Source of the DNA: Chitinophaga ginsengisoli
GTDB lineage: Bacteria > Bacteroidota > Bacteroidia > Chitinophagales > Chitinophagaceae
Assembly: GCF_003014595.1 (NCBI RefSeq)
Contig: NZ_PYGK01000013.1
Span: 62,001 to 126,000, forward strand
Reading direction: 5' to 3'
Length of the DNA: 64,000 nucleotides
Part shown: positions 45,162 to 55,508 of the stretch, piece by piece
Layout: each line of letters opens with the position of its first letter
How positions within the stretch are numbered: position 1 is the stretch's first letter
Translations under genes and position numbers: made by a program
The notes under the pieces: model-generated
The model's database searches: none
What the model was told of the DNA's origin: nothing
What the model saw: only the letters and a program-made list of their open reading frames with translations

Positions 45162-45526
45162 TGGTTCATTTTTAATGGATTAAAGGGATATTTGTGACGT
45201 GGAAGTAATGGCGGGTTGATTGTTCAGATGACAGTACAAAGTAAAACACTAATACAGCGAAACGGGCGCAGTGAACCTCTGTTGTAAAAAATAACTAACC
45301 TTATAGTAACCTGCAGTTTTGAGAGATGGGTATATTGTCCGCCTTGTAAAATCTTAATATCAGTAACTAAAATGGTGTCATTAAGACATTATCCTTACCC
45401 GTAGGGCTTATTTAATAAGATTATCCACATAAAAAATTGAATTATCCTAATCCGGCTATGCTATAAAAACTACCTTTAGCGTACGTTATGTAAACTATCG
45501 CCAAAATCATTAAATCCAATTTCCGT
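45162..45526. other. Divergent promoter region of the SGNH gene and third susC
   Basis: 365 A+T-rich bases with no gene. It must carry promoters in both directions. TACCTTTA near 45469 resembles a -7 box for susC, but no well-spaced TTTG accompanies it. Nothing else stands out. Confidence 0.4.
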
Positions 45527-48500
45527 ATGACAAATTTCCACGGTGTGAGCCTCTCACCTCGAGCCTGGTGTAAACCAATCATGCTGCTATTATTTCTCTT
45601 TTCTTTCCTGATGGCAGATGCACAGAAAAAGATATCCGGTAAAATAACAGATGCTGATAGTAAGGAACCTGTGTTCGGGGCATCTGTTCGTGTTAAAGGC
45701 TCCTCAAAAGGAGCTGTAACCGATGACAAAGGAGTCTTTACGATTGATGCCCCCAAAGGCAGCACACTTATTATTTCTTCCATGGAGTATGGCACTACTG
45801 AAGTCAAGGTGGAAGACGCTTCTTCTTATGACATCCCCATCAAACGTAGCGTTTCCGGTTTAAATGAAGTAGTTGTGATCGGATATGGCACGGTAAAACG
45901 AAAGGATCTTACCGGGGCAATTGCGTCTTTAAAAGGTGCAGATATTAAGACAGAAGGTGTTAGTAATGTGGGGCGGGCATTGCAGGGTAAATTACCTGGT
46001 GTAACAGTAGAATCGGCCGGTGGTGATCCTGGTTCCGGCACCCGCATCCTGATAAGGGGTGTAGGCACATTCAATAATGCTGATCCCCTGTATATTGTAG
46101 ATGGCGTACAGGTAGCCAACATCAATAATGTCGCTCCCGGAGATATCGAGTCGATGGATGTATTGAAAGACGCTTCCGCTGCCGCTATCTATGGATCAAG
46201 AGCTGCGAATGGCGTTGTGCTGGTAACCACTAAATCCGGTAAACCCGGTAAGGCTGTTATCCAGTTCAATACCAATGTAGGCTTCCAGAAGATCCTCAAA
46301 AAGTATGATGTGCTGAATGCATCTGAATGGGCGACAGTAAGTAATGCCGCACATGATGCAGCCGGTTTGCCAAGACTAGCCATTGCCGCTGATCCGTCAC
46401 AGCTAGGTAAAGGGACCGACTGGCAGGATGCTATTTATAGAACGGCTCCCATACAACAGTATTACCTGGGTGTAAGTGGTGGTGGTGAGACCGCAAAGTA
46501 CAGCATGTCCGGACAATACACTGATCAGGATGGTATTGTGGACGTAACAGGCTACAAACGTTACGGTGCACGCGTGAAATCAGAAGCCACCAAAGGCCGT
46601 CTGAAGATCGGTGAAACATTGCTGCTGACAAGGGAAAAATGGATCCGCATGCCGGGAGGCTGGGGTGGTCAGGGAGGTAATCCTGTAGGCTCTGCCACAA
46701 AAATGATCCCGGTATTTAACATCTACGACTCCACTGCTGTGGGTGGCTATTCCGGAGCAACAGGGCCGGTTGTGAATGTAGCCAATCCGGTAGCACAGTT
46801 ACATCTTGAAGATATCAGTTACGAGTTGACTTCTATTCTCGCAAATGCCTTTGCGGAAGTCTCCATTCTGCCAAATTTAAAGTATAAATTCAATGTCGGC
46901 TACACCAACTCCTTCGGTAATACAGACGACTACCAACGCCGCTATGTGGTAGGTGGCCTGTTTGCTCATGCTACCAATGACCTCAGTCAGACCAAGGAAC
47001 GCACTAACCTGGTATTGCTGGAAAATACGCTGAATTATAATAAAGACTTCGGGAAACATAGCCTTCAGGTACTGGCGGGATATGCTTACCAGCGACTGAA
47101 ATACAATTACTGGCTTGCCAGTAAAACAAACCTCCCTGATGGAATAAAAGAACTCGACGCTGCTTCCGGCGCTGCTACGGTAGGCGGTAACAGTACCGAA
47201 AGTGTGCTCCTCTCCCAACTCGGACGCGTGATCTATTCTTATGATAACCGGTACCTGCTCACAGCCAGCTTCAGAAGAGATGGTTCTTCCCGCTTTGGCA
47301 AAGACAACAGATATGGGAACTTCCCATCTGTTGCTGTAGGGTGGAATCTTTCCAATGAGAAGTTCTTTCATGCAGATCCAAGGGTATTATCCTCTTTGAA
47401 AATAAGAGGTAGTTATGGTATACTGGGTAACCAGGAGATCGGGGATTACCAGTATAGTGCTGCCATCGCTTCCAACATCAACTATGTAATAGGCGCGGCT
47501 CAGCAAAAATGGTTTGGTGCTATCCAGACAGCTTTTGCCTCCCCTAATATCAAATGGGAAAATACAAAAACGATCAACGCAGGTATTGACGCAGGTTTCC
47601 TGAACGGTAAACTGAATATGAGCGCTGATTACTTTACCAAAAGGACCACCGATGTATTATTGGAAGTCCCCATTCCCGGTTCTGCCGGTTCTTCTGAAAA
47701 TCCAACCGTAAACGCAGGCATCCTGCAAAACAAAGGGTTTGAACTGGGTATCAATTATGGCAATAAGGTGGGAGTACTGAATTACTCCGTATATGGAACA
47801 CTCTCTTCTATCAGGAATAAAGTGATTGAACTGGGTACGGGTTCCCAGCAGATATTTGGCGGACAGCCAACCCATCACGGTGCTTCTACCACACTTACTG
47901 AGGCGGGCGGCCAGGTGAGCGCTTTTTACCTGATCAAGGCCGTGGGCATCTTCCAATCACAGGAAGAGGTAAATGCCTACAGGGATAAAAACGGGAAGCT
48001 GATCCAGCCGAATGCATCTGCCGGAGATATTAAGTTCCTTGATGCGAACGGCGACGGCAGCATCAGTAATGCTGACAGAGTGAATTGCGGCAGTCCCTTT
48101 CCTAAGTTCGAGTACGGACTTGGCGCGAATCTATCCGCCTTTAATTTTGATCTGAACATATTTATGCAGGGTACTTCCGGCAATAAAATATACAATGGCT
48201 TAAGGCAGGATCTTGAAGGTATGAACCTGGAGTTTAATTACTCCCGCGCTACGTTGAATGCATGGACACCTACCAATCATTCCAATATTCCAAGAGCCGT
48301 GATCAACGATCCAAACTTTAATACACAGAGCTCTTCCCGCTTCCTCGAAAGCGGTTCTTATTTCCGCCTTAAAACATTACAGATAGGGTATACTATCCCG
48401 GAATTCCTGAACAATAAATTTAAGATCACTTCTATGCGTGCTTATATCAGCGCGGATAACTTATTTACCATAACGAATTACAGTGGCTACAATCCGGATA

Positions 48501-48601
48501 TTGGCAGAACAGGTAGCATACTGGACAGAGGCGTTGACTTTGGACATGTTGCCTATCCTCTTGCCCGTGTAGTATCGTTCGGTATTCAGTTATCATTATA
48601 A
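45527..48601 (+). CDS. SusC-type TonB-dependent receptor without STN domain
   Basis: 1024 residues. Signal sequence (PIMLLLFLFSFLMADAQ), carboxypeptidase-D-like domain at about residues 35-110, plug with IRGVGTFNNADPLYIVDGV and IESMDVLKDASAAAIYG, and a barrel ending SFGIQLSL. No STN domain, so regulation is not by a FecI/FecR pair; the AraC regulator at 53204 is the best candidate. Followed by susD after 14 bases. Flanking enzymes are the SGNH/lectin protein and a GH2 glycosidase, pointing to an acetylated plant-type or microbial polysaccharide. Confidence 0.95.
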   Translation: MTNFHGVSLSPRAWCKPIMLLLFLFSFLMADAQKKISGKITDADSKEPVFGASVRVKGSSKGAVTDDKGVFTIDAPKGSTLIISSMEYGTTEVKVEDASSYDIPIKRSVSGLNEVVVIGYGTVKRKDLTGAIASLKGADIKTEGVSNVGRALQGKLPGVTVESAGGDPGSGTRILIRGVGTFNNADPLYIVDGVQVANINNVAPGDIESMDVLKDASAAAIYGSRAANGVVLVTTKSGKPGKAVIQFNTNVGFQKILKKYDVLNASEWATVSNAAHDAAGLPRLAIAADPSQLGKGTDWQDAIYRTAPIQQYYLGVSGGGETAKYSMSGQYTDQDGIVDVTGYKRYGARVKSEATKGRLKIGETLLLTREKWIRMPGGWGGQGGNPVGSATKMIPVFNIYDSTAVGGYSGATGPVVNVANPVAQLHLEDISYELTSILANAFAEVSILPNLKYKFNVGYTNSFGNTDDYQRRYVVGGLFAHATNDLSQTKERTNLVLLENTLNYNKDFGKHSLQVLAGYAYQRLKYNYWLASKTNLPDGIKELDAASGAATVGGNSTESVLLSQLGRVIYSYDNRYLLTASFRRDGSSRFGKDNRYGNFPSVAVGWNLSNEKFFHADPRVLSSLKIRGSYGILGNQEIGDYQYSAAIASNINYVIGAAQQKWFGAIQTAFASPNIKWENTKTINAGIDAGFLNGKLNMSADYFTKRTTDVLLEVPIPGSAGSSENPTVNAGILQNKGFELGINYGNKVGVLNYSVYGTLSSIRNKVIELGTGSQQIFGGQPTHHGASTTLTEAGGQVSAFYLIKAVGIFQSQEEVNAYRDKNGKLIQPNASAGDIKFLDANGDGSISNADRVNCGSPFPKFEYGLGANLSAFNFDLNIFMQGTSGNKIYNGLRQDLEGMNLEFNYSRATLNAWTPTNHSNIPRAVINDPNFNTQSSSRFLESGSYFRLKTLQIGYTIPEFLNNKFKITSMRAYISADNLFTITNYSGYNPDIGRTGSILDRGVDFGHVAYPLARVVSFGIQLSL

Positions 48602-48615
48602 TTAAATCATTCATC

Positions 48616-50142
48616 ATGAATAAGATATTTTTTGCAATAGCAACAACGGCTGTCATGGCAGGCTGTTCAAGCAAAGACCTGGAGCTCACCAACCCTAACA
48701 AGATCACTACTGAAACGTTCTGGAGAAATGAAGCGGATGTACAAAGCGCCTTCGCAGCAACCTATAGTCTGTTCAAGAATGTAGATGGTGGTTACTGGGG
48801 AGTAAGAGGTGTTGAACTTTCCAATGGAAGAGGAGATGACTTCTTCATTAGAAATGATGTGAGTTATTTGTACCAGCTGTCCACCTTTACCAACACGCCG
48901 GATAATGCCGCGGCCAACAATGTGTTTAATATCTCCTACCGCGCCATTTTCCGGGCGAACCAGATCCTGGCGAACATTGATAAAGTCGGCGGTTTAGACG
49001 ACACGAAGAAGAAACAATACATTGCAGAAGCAAAATTCCTGAGGGGGCTGAACTACTATATCCTGGCTATAAATTTTGGTGCTGTTCCTTTAAGGATCAC
49101 CATCCCGGCCACAACTACTGATTATTTTATTCCTGTTTCTACAGAAACCGAAATTTGGGCACAGGCAGTAAAAGACTTCACTGAAGCAGCTGCAGACCTG
49201 CCTGTCTCTTATTCTGCCGCTGATCTGGGCAGGGCCACCAAAGGCGCCGCATTGGGTTTTCTCGGTAAGTCTTACATTTATTTGAAAGATTGGCCTAACG
49301 CAGAAGCGACCTTAAAACAGTTAACTGTTGGTCCTTTCACTTATCAGCTAATGCCCAATTACGGCGACAATTTTACCGTTGTAAATGATAACAATATGGA
49401 ATCTCTTTTTGAGATTCAGCTTGCTGATGTAGGCGGTACCAATCCCTGGTCAGGTGAAAATGCCAATGAGTCGATCGGCGTTACGACCGCACAGGAGTTC
49501 GCCCCGTCCGAAGTTTCCGGTTGGTTTGAAGTGAGTCCTACAGACAAGTTGTTCAATGAATTTCAAAAGGAAAAAACGACTACCGGCGGGCTTGACCCGA
49601 GAATGTATGCTACACTGATGTGGAATTATCCAGGGGCCACATTCTATAACAAACCATTCACCGATTTCAGCTTACAGTTCGGTTATAAATCCATGTTCAA
49701 GAAATACCAGAACTATACACAGAATAATGAGCTTACCGGTAGCAATGGCGGTAGTTATACCTCCAGCATTAATGAAAAAGCACTCCGGTATGCTGATGTA
49801 TTATTGCTACTTTCCGAGGCAGTAACGATGCAAAGCAGACCAGCTGATGCCTATCCATATATCACAATGATCCGTAACAGGGCTCAGTTACCCGCATTGA
49901 CCACCGGGTTAAACGACACCCAGATGATGGCAGAGATCAGGCACCAGCGCATGCTCGAATTTGCACGCGAAGGTCAACGTTTTTACGACCTGAAGAGATG
50001 GGGTTTATTACAACAGGAACTGAACAACAGCGATAAGGTAGGTAAGCAGTTTTATGTGGTCAACAAACATGATTACTTCCCGATACCACAGGATGAAATA
50101 AATGCTAACTCTAAAGCAGAACAAAATTCATACTGGAAGTAA
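48616..50142 (+). CDS. SusD/RagB-family lipoprotein, partner of the 45527 receptor
   Basis: 508 residues. Lipobox VMAGCS at the N-terminus, then KDLELTNPNKITTETFW, and the RagB C-terminal block (MLEFAREGQRFYDLKRWGLL). It ends QNSYWK. Surface substrate-binding component; 14 bases after susC. Terminator at 50198-50227. Confidence 0.95.
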   Translation: MNKIFFAIATTAVMAGCSSKDLELTNPNKITTETFWRNEADVQSAFAATYSLFKNVDGGYWGVRGVELSNGRGDDFFIRNDVSYLYQLSTFTNTPDNAAANNVFNISYRAIFRANQILANIDKVGGLDDTKKKQYIAEAKFLRGLNYYILAINFGAVPLRITIPATTTDYFIPVSTETEIWAQAVKDFTEAAADLPVSYSAADLGRATKGAALGFLGKSYIYLKDWPNAEATLKQLTVGPFTYQLMPNYGDNFTVVNDNNMESLFEIQLADVGGTNPWSGENANESIGVTTAQEFAPSEVSGWFEVSPTDKLFNEFQKEKTTTGGLDPRMYATLMWNYPGATFYNKPFTDFSLQFGYKSMFKKYQNYTQNNELTGSNGGSYTSSINEKALRYADVLLLLSEAVTMQSRPADAYPYITMIRNRAQLPALTTGLNDTQMMAEIRHQRMLEFAREGQRFYDLKRWGLLQQELNNSDKVGKQFYVVNKHDYFPIPQDEINANSKAEQNSYWK

Positions 50143-50197
50143 TTGGCCGGATTTTATAAGCATCTTTAGCCTTTCATCCGTTAACTAAAAACATAAA

Positions 50198-50227
50198 GAG
50201 CCCGTATCAAAAGTAAGATACGGGCTC
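50198..50227. terminator. Terminator between susD and GH2
   Basis: Perfect 11-bp stem GAGCCCGTATC / GATACGGGCTC (50198-50208 with 50217-50227), eight-base loop, T-rich on the plus side. Lies between two converging genes. Confidence 0.9.
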
Positions 50228-50256
50228 TCTTTATTTATTTTTTGTACGTCCTCCTT

Positions 50257-53043
50257 TTATTGGTACAGTTCCTGTATTTGTTCCGTTCTGACTGCTATTA
50301 AAGGATTAAATGCTTTTGTATGCATGTATGACAACAAACTATGATAAAGCTGCCTCGCAGCTAACCTTGTGTCCAGGTCATGCTGCAGATCAATAGAAGT
50401 TACCACTATCTTGCCCTTTCCTACCCTTGCTTCGAACAATATACCCAGCTTCCTTGCCTCAAACCAGGTATCTATTAATTGTACAGATGGTTTTAATGCA
50501 GCAGGGAAATTATCCAGGTGCATCGGCTGAGCTGTGTGAATAATATCCCACCACTGCCAGTTAGAATAATATTCCGTTGGAAAATCATTAAACAGCGGTG
50601 ACGCCGGATCGCACAAAATACCCAATGTATGAGGAGCCTGCCCCTCAGTCCATGCCGTATTCCAGAAAACAGTAGACATCGCCGTTTTAATAGAAGCTCC
50701 CTTTTTTTCACTGATTTTATTGTTCAATTGTAACAGTACAGTAGCCCCGGCTTCCAGTTTTGCAGATAATTCAGGCGTGAGTGCATCTGCAATGAGGATG
50801 TCACTACCGGGTTGCACATTTACCGTATCAGGGTATACCCAGAAGTCCCAGTCATTTGCGCCTAATCCATCCAATATGATTTCCAGGTTGAGCTTTTCTG
50901 CTTTGCCGATACCGGAGAGCCTACAAGAGATATTACCAGCCTGGTTATCGTTCTTCCAGTCAAGGTCTGCAGACAGCATGCCACTCGCTATTAACCGTTT
51001 GTTATTGCCGGTGATCTTCCATTTTACCGGTACTTTCTTCAACTGCTCTTTTCCAAAATGGGCAATTTGCACAGCAGCCGTAAACACTTCCGAATTCTTC
51101 CAGGTAAACTTACTGATCACTGCCAGTGGCACCGTAGCAGAAGAAAAGCGGTGAAAGGCTGCAGGTGTGAAATAAGGCTTGCTATTCCAGAAAGGATCCA
51201 GAATGCCCACCAGCGCCGTACCCTGACCTGGAAAATCATGCAGATCCAGTAACTGGTAACCGGCATAATCAGTACGCATACCTGCTTCTATATCTGCTTT
51301 GTAACACAATGCCTGTAACTTTCCGGAAGCCATGAGGAAATCATGTGCCTGTGCCTGCAGATGTTCTTTCTTCATGAAGTCGTAGAAGATATCGAAGTTG
51401 CGTGCCTGTAACAGACCCGTATATTTCTTCCGTTCTGTAAAATCAGGATATACACACCACTGCCCTATTTCGTGTGCTACAACCGGTTTATCTTTGAGCT
51501 TTTCTTTAAAGTTAAACTGCGAATTTGGCGCCTTGGCATTAATGACACTGTTAACGCCTTCTCCCCAGGCCTGAATACGCGGTTCCGGCATCACATGATA
51601 ATCATTTTCCGCAATGGCGGGCCATCCTGAACCCGCACTATAAAGACGTCGTTTGTCTTTGTCTTTCCAATATTTTACGAATGCTGCCAGATACGGGTCA
51701 CGGTTTTTACCGCCTGCAGGTTCATTAGTGGGTACCATCATCAGGAAGGAAGGATGATTACCGTAAGCAGCAATGATCCGGTTACTTTCGTCATACAGGA
51801 AATTATCTACGGACAGGCCATCTCCTACTCTTGCCCAGCAATCTACCTCAACAGAAAGATACACACCAGCATGATCGGCAGCCGTAAATGCGGCTTCCGG
51901 AGGGCACCATGAATGAAAACGCATATGGTTGAGTCCATGCGCCTTTATAATGCGGAAGATCCGTGCCCACGCTGCTGTATCTGTGGGTGGATAACCCGTT
52001 AACGGGAAGATGGCGCATTCCAGTGTTCCCCGCAGGAATACAGGATGATTGTTGACTGTAATTTTTGAGTTGGCAGTTCCCACACTACGCATGCCAAAAC
52101 TAACCTTCTTACTATCTCTGCTTTTTTTATCTGCTGTTTGTAGTTGTACCGTGAGTTGATACAGCTTAGGGTTAAATTCATCCCATAATACAGGATGATC
52201 GCCCATTGGATAAGTAAATGATAAGGTGCTGTCACCGTTGCTGAAAGATTGCTTTAAGGTCGGTAACTGGTCTACGGCTATAGAAAGACTACCTGCTGCA
52301 GTTGCCTTACCGCTATGACCAAGGGCTATTTCAAGCCGGATATTCCTGTTGACGACATCAGGATACACCTGCACCTGCTTTACAAAAACAGGGCTCCCTG
52401 CTTCCAGTACAATGTCTCCCGCAATACCATTCCAGGTCCCCTGTGTCTGATCGCTGGCGCTGTGCGCATTGATACCTACTTCTGAAAGGTAGCGGTTGTC
52501 TACGCGGATAGTAAGTGTGTGTTTACCCGGGCTGAGGTGGCTCAGGTCATAAACATGCGGGGTAGCCAGGCTACTATCTGCTCCGATGAGTCGACTGTCT
52601 GCATAAACAGTAGTACCCCAATGACAACGTTCCAGTGTAAGACTGACATGTTTCCCGCTCCAATGCGGTGGGATGTTAATAACCTTCTGATACCAGGCAG
52701 CACCCATGTAATATTTTTTTGGCGTTAGCCAGAAGGGGAATTTGAAGTGATCATCCTTCCGGTAAGGTGCATATTTGTCTTCCGTCAGAAAGGCCTCATA
52801 TCTGTCGCCAATCCATTTCGTGTTGACAGAAGGCTCATCGCCATATCCCTGGGATTGCATAGCACCGGGTAATTTCAGGGAATCTTTCAATTGTTGGGTA
52901 TACCATTGCTGTTGAATACCCTGATCGTCTCTATCTATCCGGAATTTCCATTTCCCAGCCAGCGAGATCCTGTTTTGTGCCGGCACAGCAATGTGAATGG
53001 CCATCATTGCTGCCAGTAATACCAGTTTAACGTGTTTATTCAT
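50257..53043 (-). CDS. GH2-family glycosidase (beta-galactosidase-like), secreted
   Basis: 928 residues. Signal peptide ending VPAQ, N-terminal sugar-binding jelly roll (about 25-215), Ig-like domain (about 220-325) and (beta/alpha)8 catalytic domain from about 330. Acid/base Glu441 in VPTNEPAGG and nucleophile Glu525 in VVAHEIGQWC; HMRFHSWCPPEAAF is typical of the family. No lipobox, so probably periplasmic. The C-terminal 300 residues are beta-rich and unassigned. Activity (galactosidase, mannosidase, glucuronidase or other) cannot be told. Convergent with the 45527 susC/susD pair and divergent from an AraC regulator. Confidence 0.9.
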   Translation of the reverse strand: MNKHVKLVLLAAMMAIHIAVPAQNRISLAGKWKFRIDRDDQGIQQQWYTQQLKDSLKLPGAMQSQGYGDEPSVNTKWIGDRYEAFLTEDKYAPYRKDDHFKFPFWLTPKKYYMGAAWYQKVINIPPHWSGKHVSLTLERCHWGTTVYADSRLIGADSSLATPHVYDLSHLSPGKHTLTIRVDNRYLSEVGINAHSASDQTQGTWNGIAGDIVLEAGSPVFVKQVQVYPDVVNRNIRLEIALGHSGKATAAGSLSIAVDQLPTLKQSFSNGDSTLSFTYPMGDHPVLWDEFNPKLYQLTVQLQTADKKSRDSKKVSFGMRSVGTANSKITVNNHPVFLRGTLECAIFPLTGYPPTDTAAWARIFRIIKAHGLNHMRFHSWCPPEAAFTAADHAGVYLSVEVDCWARVGDGLSVDNFLYDESNRIIAAYGNHPSFLMMVPTNEPAGGKNRDPYLAAFVKYWKDKDKRRLYSAGSGWPAIAENDYHVMPEPRIQAWGEGVNSVINAKAPNSQFNFKEKLKDKPVVAHEIGQWCVYPDFTERKKYTGLLQARNFDIFYDFMKKEHLQAQAHDFLMASGKLQALCYKADIEAGMRTDYAGYQLLDLHDFPGQGTALVGILDPFWNSKPYFTPAAFHRFSSATVPLAVISKFTWKNSEVFTAAVQIAHFGKEQLKKVPVKWKITGNNKRLIASGMLSADLDWKNDNQAGNISCRLSGIGKAEKLNLEIILDGLGANDWDFWVYPDTVNVQPGSDILIADALTPELSAKLEAGATVLLQLNNKISEKKGASIKTAMSTVFWNTAWTEGQAPHTLGILCDPASPLFNDFPTEYYSNWQWWDIIHTAQPMHLDNFPAALKPSVQLIDTWFEARKLGILFEARVGKGKIVVTSIDLQHDLDTRLAARQLYHSLLSYMHTKAFNPLIAVRTEQIQELYQ

Positions 53044-53203
53044 TTCAGGCGTGTTTTATTATATATTTCAGTTGTTCCTGTATTTGCCCAGTACGGATTC
53101 AAAGAATCAGACTTCTTTACAAAAAAACTTTTTTTAACTTTAATAAGGAGCGACTATATGACTATTCTTGTGGACATTCTTACTTTTTTTTCAAAAAACT
53201 ACC

Positions 53204-54112
53204 ATGGTAAAGAGGCAGCGAAAAAAGGACGGCTTCCAGGGGCAGAAGGCCGTTAACATTCCAAAATCTGTGCTAAATAACAAATGCAGTACACATCCAC
53301 TGATCGGAAAACTATACATCACTGATATTGGTTATTACCCGAAAGCACGCTACCATTACAGGGAACGCCTGCATGGCACAGATCAGCATATTCTTATTTA
53401 TTGTCATGAAGGAGAAGGTAGTATGATCATAGATAAACAGGAATATAAGATATCGCCTGGTGATTTTTATCTTATACCTGCTTTAACTAAGCATACCTAT
53501 GCAGCCAATGCAGATAATCCCTGGACAATCTTCTGGATTCATTTCAAGGGAGAATCCGCTGATGACTGGGTAAAACAAATACATCAATATTTAAATAGTT
53601 ACGGCGGATTTATACCAGACAGTGAAAAAACAATCCGCTTATTCAATGAAATATATACGCTGTTGGAACGGGGTTATAGTATGGAGCACCTGATGTATAG
53701 CAATATGTATCTCTGGCACTATCTGTCTACTTTTATTTATCAGGAGAAAAACAAATCCCGGATGAATAATACGGAGACTGACACCGTAGATAGTGCTATC
53801 GACTATATGCAGAAGAATGTAGATCAGAATCTGACACTGGAGAAGATCGCACAGCACGTCCAGTTTTCACCTTCTCATTTTTCCCTTTTATTTCGGAAAA
53901 AAACGGGGTTCTCTCCTATTGAGTATTATAATCACCTGAAAATGCAGCAAGCCTGCCAGTACCTGCTGTTTACAAAACGGAGGATCAAAGAAATTGCGCT
54001 GGAAGTAGGCATGTTTGACCAGCATTACTTTTCGCGGATATTTAAAAAGACAATGGGCGTTTCTCCACAGGAGTATAGAAATAAAAGAAGTTCAGAAGTA
54101 GGCACAAGCTAA
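53204..54112 (+). CDS. AraC-family regulator with cupin sensor domain
   Basis: 302 residues from the ATG at 53204 (MVKRQRKKDGF). N-terminal AraC-type cupin sensor at about residues 40-150 (YCHEGEGSMIIDKQEYKI, SPGDFYLIP), C-terminal double helix-turn-helix at about 200-295 (IAQHVQFSPSHFSLLFRKKTG, IKEIALEVGMFDQHYFSRIFKK). Sugar-sensing activators have this build. Its promoter region is shared with the GH2 gene, which it probably controls, perhaps together with the neighbouring susC/susD pair. Confidence 0.92.
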   Translation: MVKRQRKKDGFQGQKAVNIPKSVLNNKCSTHPLIGKLYITDIGYYPKARYHYRERLHGTDQHILIYCHEGEGSMIIDKQEYKISPGDFYLIPALTKHTYAANADNPWTIFWIHFKGESADDWVKQIHQYLNSYGGFIPDSEKTIRLFNEIYTLLERGYSMEHLMYSNMYLWHYLSTFIYQEKNKSRMNNTETDTVDSAIDYMQKNVDQNLTLEKIAQHVQFSPSHFSLLFRKKTGFSPIEYYNHLKMQQACQYLLFTKRRIKEIALEVGMFDQHYFSRIFKKTMGVSPQEYRNKRSSEVGTS

Positions 54113-54153
54113 GGCAAGCAGCTGGAAAATAAATTATTTTATTAAATTCGAAT

Positions 54154-54756
54154 ATGAACAATGCATCTACAGTTAAACCAGCAGACAAATTATCGGGCCT
54201 TGCCACAGGAATGTTAATGATGGCCACCTTTACCGGTATCTGGACAGTTATTGCCTATATGGGGTTAAAGGACAGCCCTTATAAATTCGCACTGATTTTG
54301 TTCCTCATATTAAGTTTGATACTTCTACGTTATGCCTTTAAGTTTATAAAAGCGTTAAAACATTCCCGGGATCAGGGTGTAGAAGTGGTTTCAGATGCAG
54401 ATAAAAAACGCGACAAAAGGTTCACCCTTGTTTTTGTTGGTGAAGGGCTGGGTATTTTAATAGGGATCAACCTTGTTAACAATTTAGGTCACCCCGATCT
54501 GGTTATCCCGGTGATAGCACTAGTGATAGGATTACACTTTTTCCCCTTGGGCTGGTTGTTTAAACGTAACCAGGATTATTACGTGGCTGCGTGGTCAACA
54601 GCTGTAGCTGTGTGCGGGATACTATTTTCCATCTACAACGTGTTATCTTATTCCTGGGTAATCACATTTATTGGTGTGGGGATGGCTGTAGCAACGGCTG
54701 TTTGTGGAGGTTCTATGCTGATCAGAGGACTGAAGATGCGGATCATCGATAAATGA
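54154..54756 (+). CDS. Integral membrane protein, unknown
   Basis: 200 residues with about six hydrophobic helices separated by short basic loops (KALKHSRDQG, DADKKRDKR). Resembles uncharacterised membrane proteins found in Bacillota and Bacteroidota; no catalytic motif. Follows the AraC gene by 41 bases in the same direction, possibly co-transcribed. Confidence 0.8.
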   Translation: MNNASTVKPADKLSGLATGMLMMATFTGIWTVIAYMGLKDSPYKFALILFLILSLILLRYAFKFIKALKHSRDQGVEVVSDADKKRDKRFTLVFVGEGLGILIGINLVNNLGHPDLVIPVIALVIGLHFFPLGWLFKRNQDYYVAAWSTAVAVCGILFSIYNVLSYSWVITFIGVGMAVATAVCGGSMLIRGLKMRIIDK

Positions 54757-54874
54757 TCATCCGCAATTCCGGCATTTCCCGAACCCATCATCTGCATCTG
54801 CGCTGTCAGCCGAAGAAGCGGAAGCATCACGCTCCTGATATCATCTTTTGGCTGCCAGGCACTAATGGCCGGCT

Positions 54875-55489
54875 TCACTGTTTCACATACTGATGTGCCG
54901 CACCCAATTTCTTCGTCACCATAATCCTTGCTCTGCTTAACGCCTCCCTGCTCGTAAAAAGATACCTGGCGATATTAGTCAGAGAAATCTTCTGAATGAT
55001 AGCAGGACGGTGACGCATCAGAAAGCGATACCGCTCTAATGGACTTTTCAGTGATAGTATATACTGATGTTCTTCCTGTTCTTCCATTATATGCTGGTAC
55101 ACCTGAAGGTTTACATGTAATATACTGCTGTGCAGATCATACAATGGCCGGACATTATTGATATTAAACCTCAAAATCACAGAATCCTCCAGTGCGGTAA
55201 TGTTCAGATAAGAAGGTTTATTATTATTAAAGCTTTGGCAATTGGTAAGAAAATCATCCATAAAACCAAATTTCAGGATCTTCTCGCTTCCGTCATCACC
55301 GGTAAAATTATATTTAAAATGGCCGGATAAAATAAAAGCAGCATATCGTGCTACTTTTCCGACCCGCAGAAAATGCTCTCCTTTCTTAATGTGTCTGACA
55401 GTTGCAAGTTGATCAAGCAAATGCCACTCGGCGACTGACACCTGAGGATATTTTGTTATAAGCCTTTGATAATAAGACGGTAGTGACAT
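54875..55489 (-). CDS. Crp/Fnr-family regulator
   Basis: 204 residues from the ATG at 55487-55489 (MSLPSYYQRL); the frame is open further up into the hydrolase gene, but these residues are not credible. Cyclic-nucleotide-binding-type domain at about residues 20-130 (HFLRVGKVARYAAFILSGHFKY) and a C-terminal helix-turn-helix (ISLTNIARYLFTSREALSRARI). The usual cyclic-AMP pocket residues are not obvious. Directly downstream of the hydrolase gene (19 bases), so probably one operon. Confidence 0.9.
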   Translation of the reverse strand: MSLPSYYQRLITKYPQVSVAEWHLLDQLATVRHIKKGEHFLRVGKVARYAAFILSGHFKYNFTGDDGSEKILKFGFMDDFLTNCQSFNNNKPSYLNITALEDSVILRFNINNVRPLYDLHSSILHVNLQVYQHIMEEQEEHQYILSLKSPLERYRFLMRHRPAIIQKISLTNIARYLFTSREALSRARIMVTKKLGAAHQYVKQ

Positions 55490-55508
55490 ATTGGTATATG
55501 TTATCGGT

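Noticed and set aside
54648..54878. 76-residue minus-strand ORF (MKPAISAWQPKDDI...)
   Set aside because: Lies mostly opposite the 54154 membrane-protein gene and has no recognisable domain; could be a remnant but cannot be supported.
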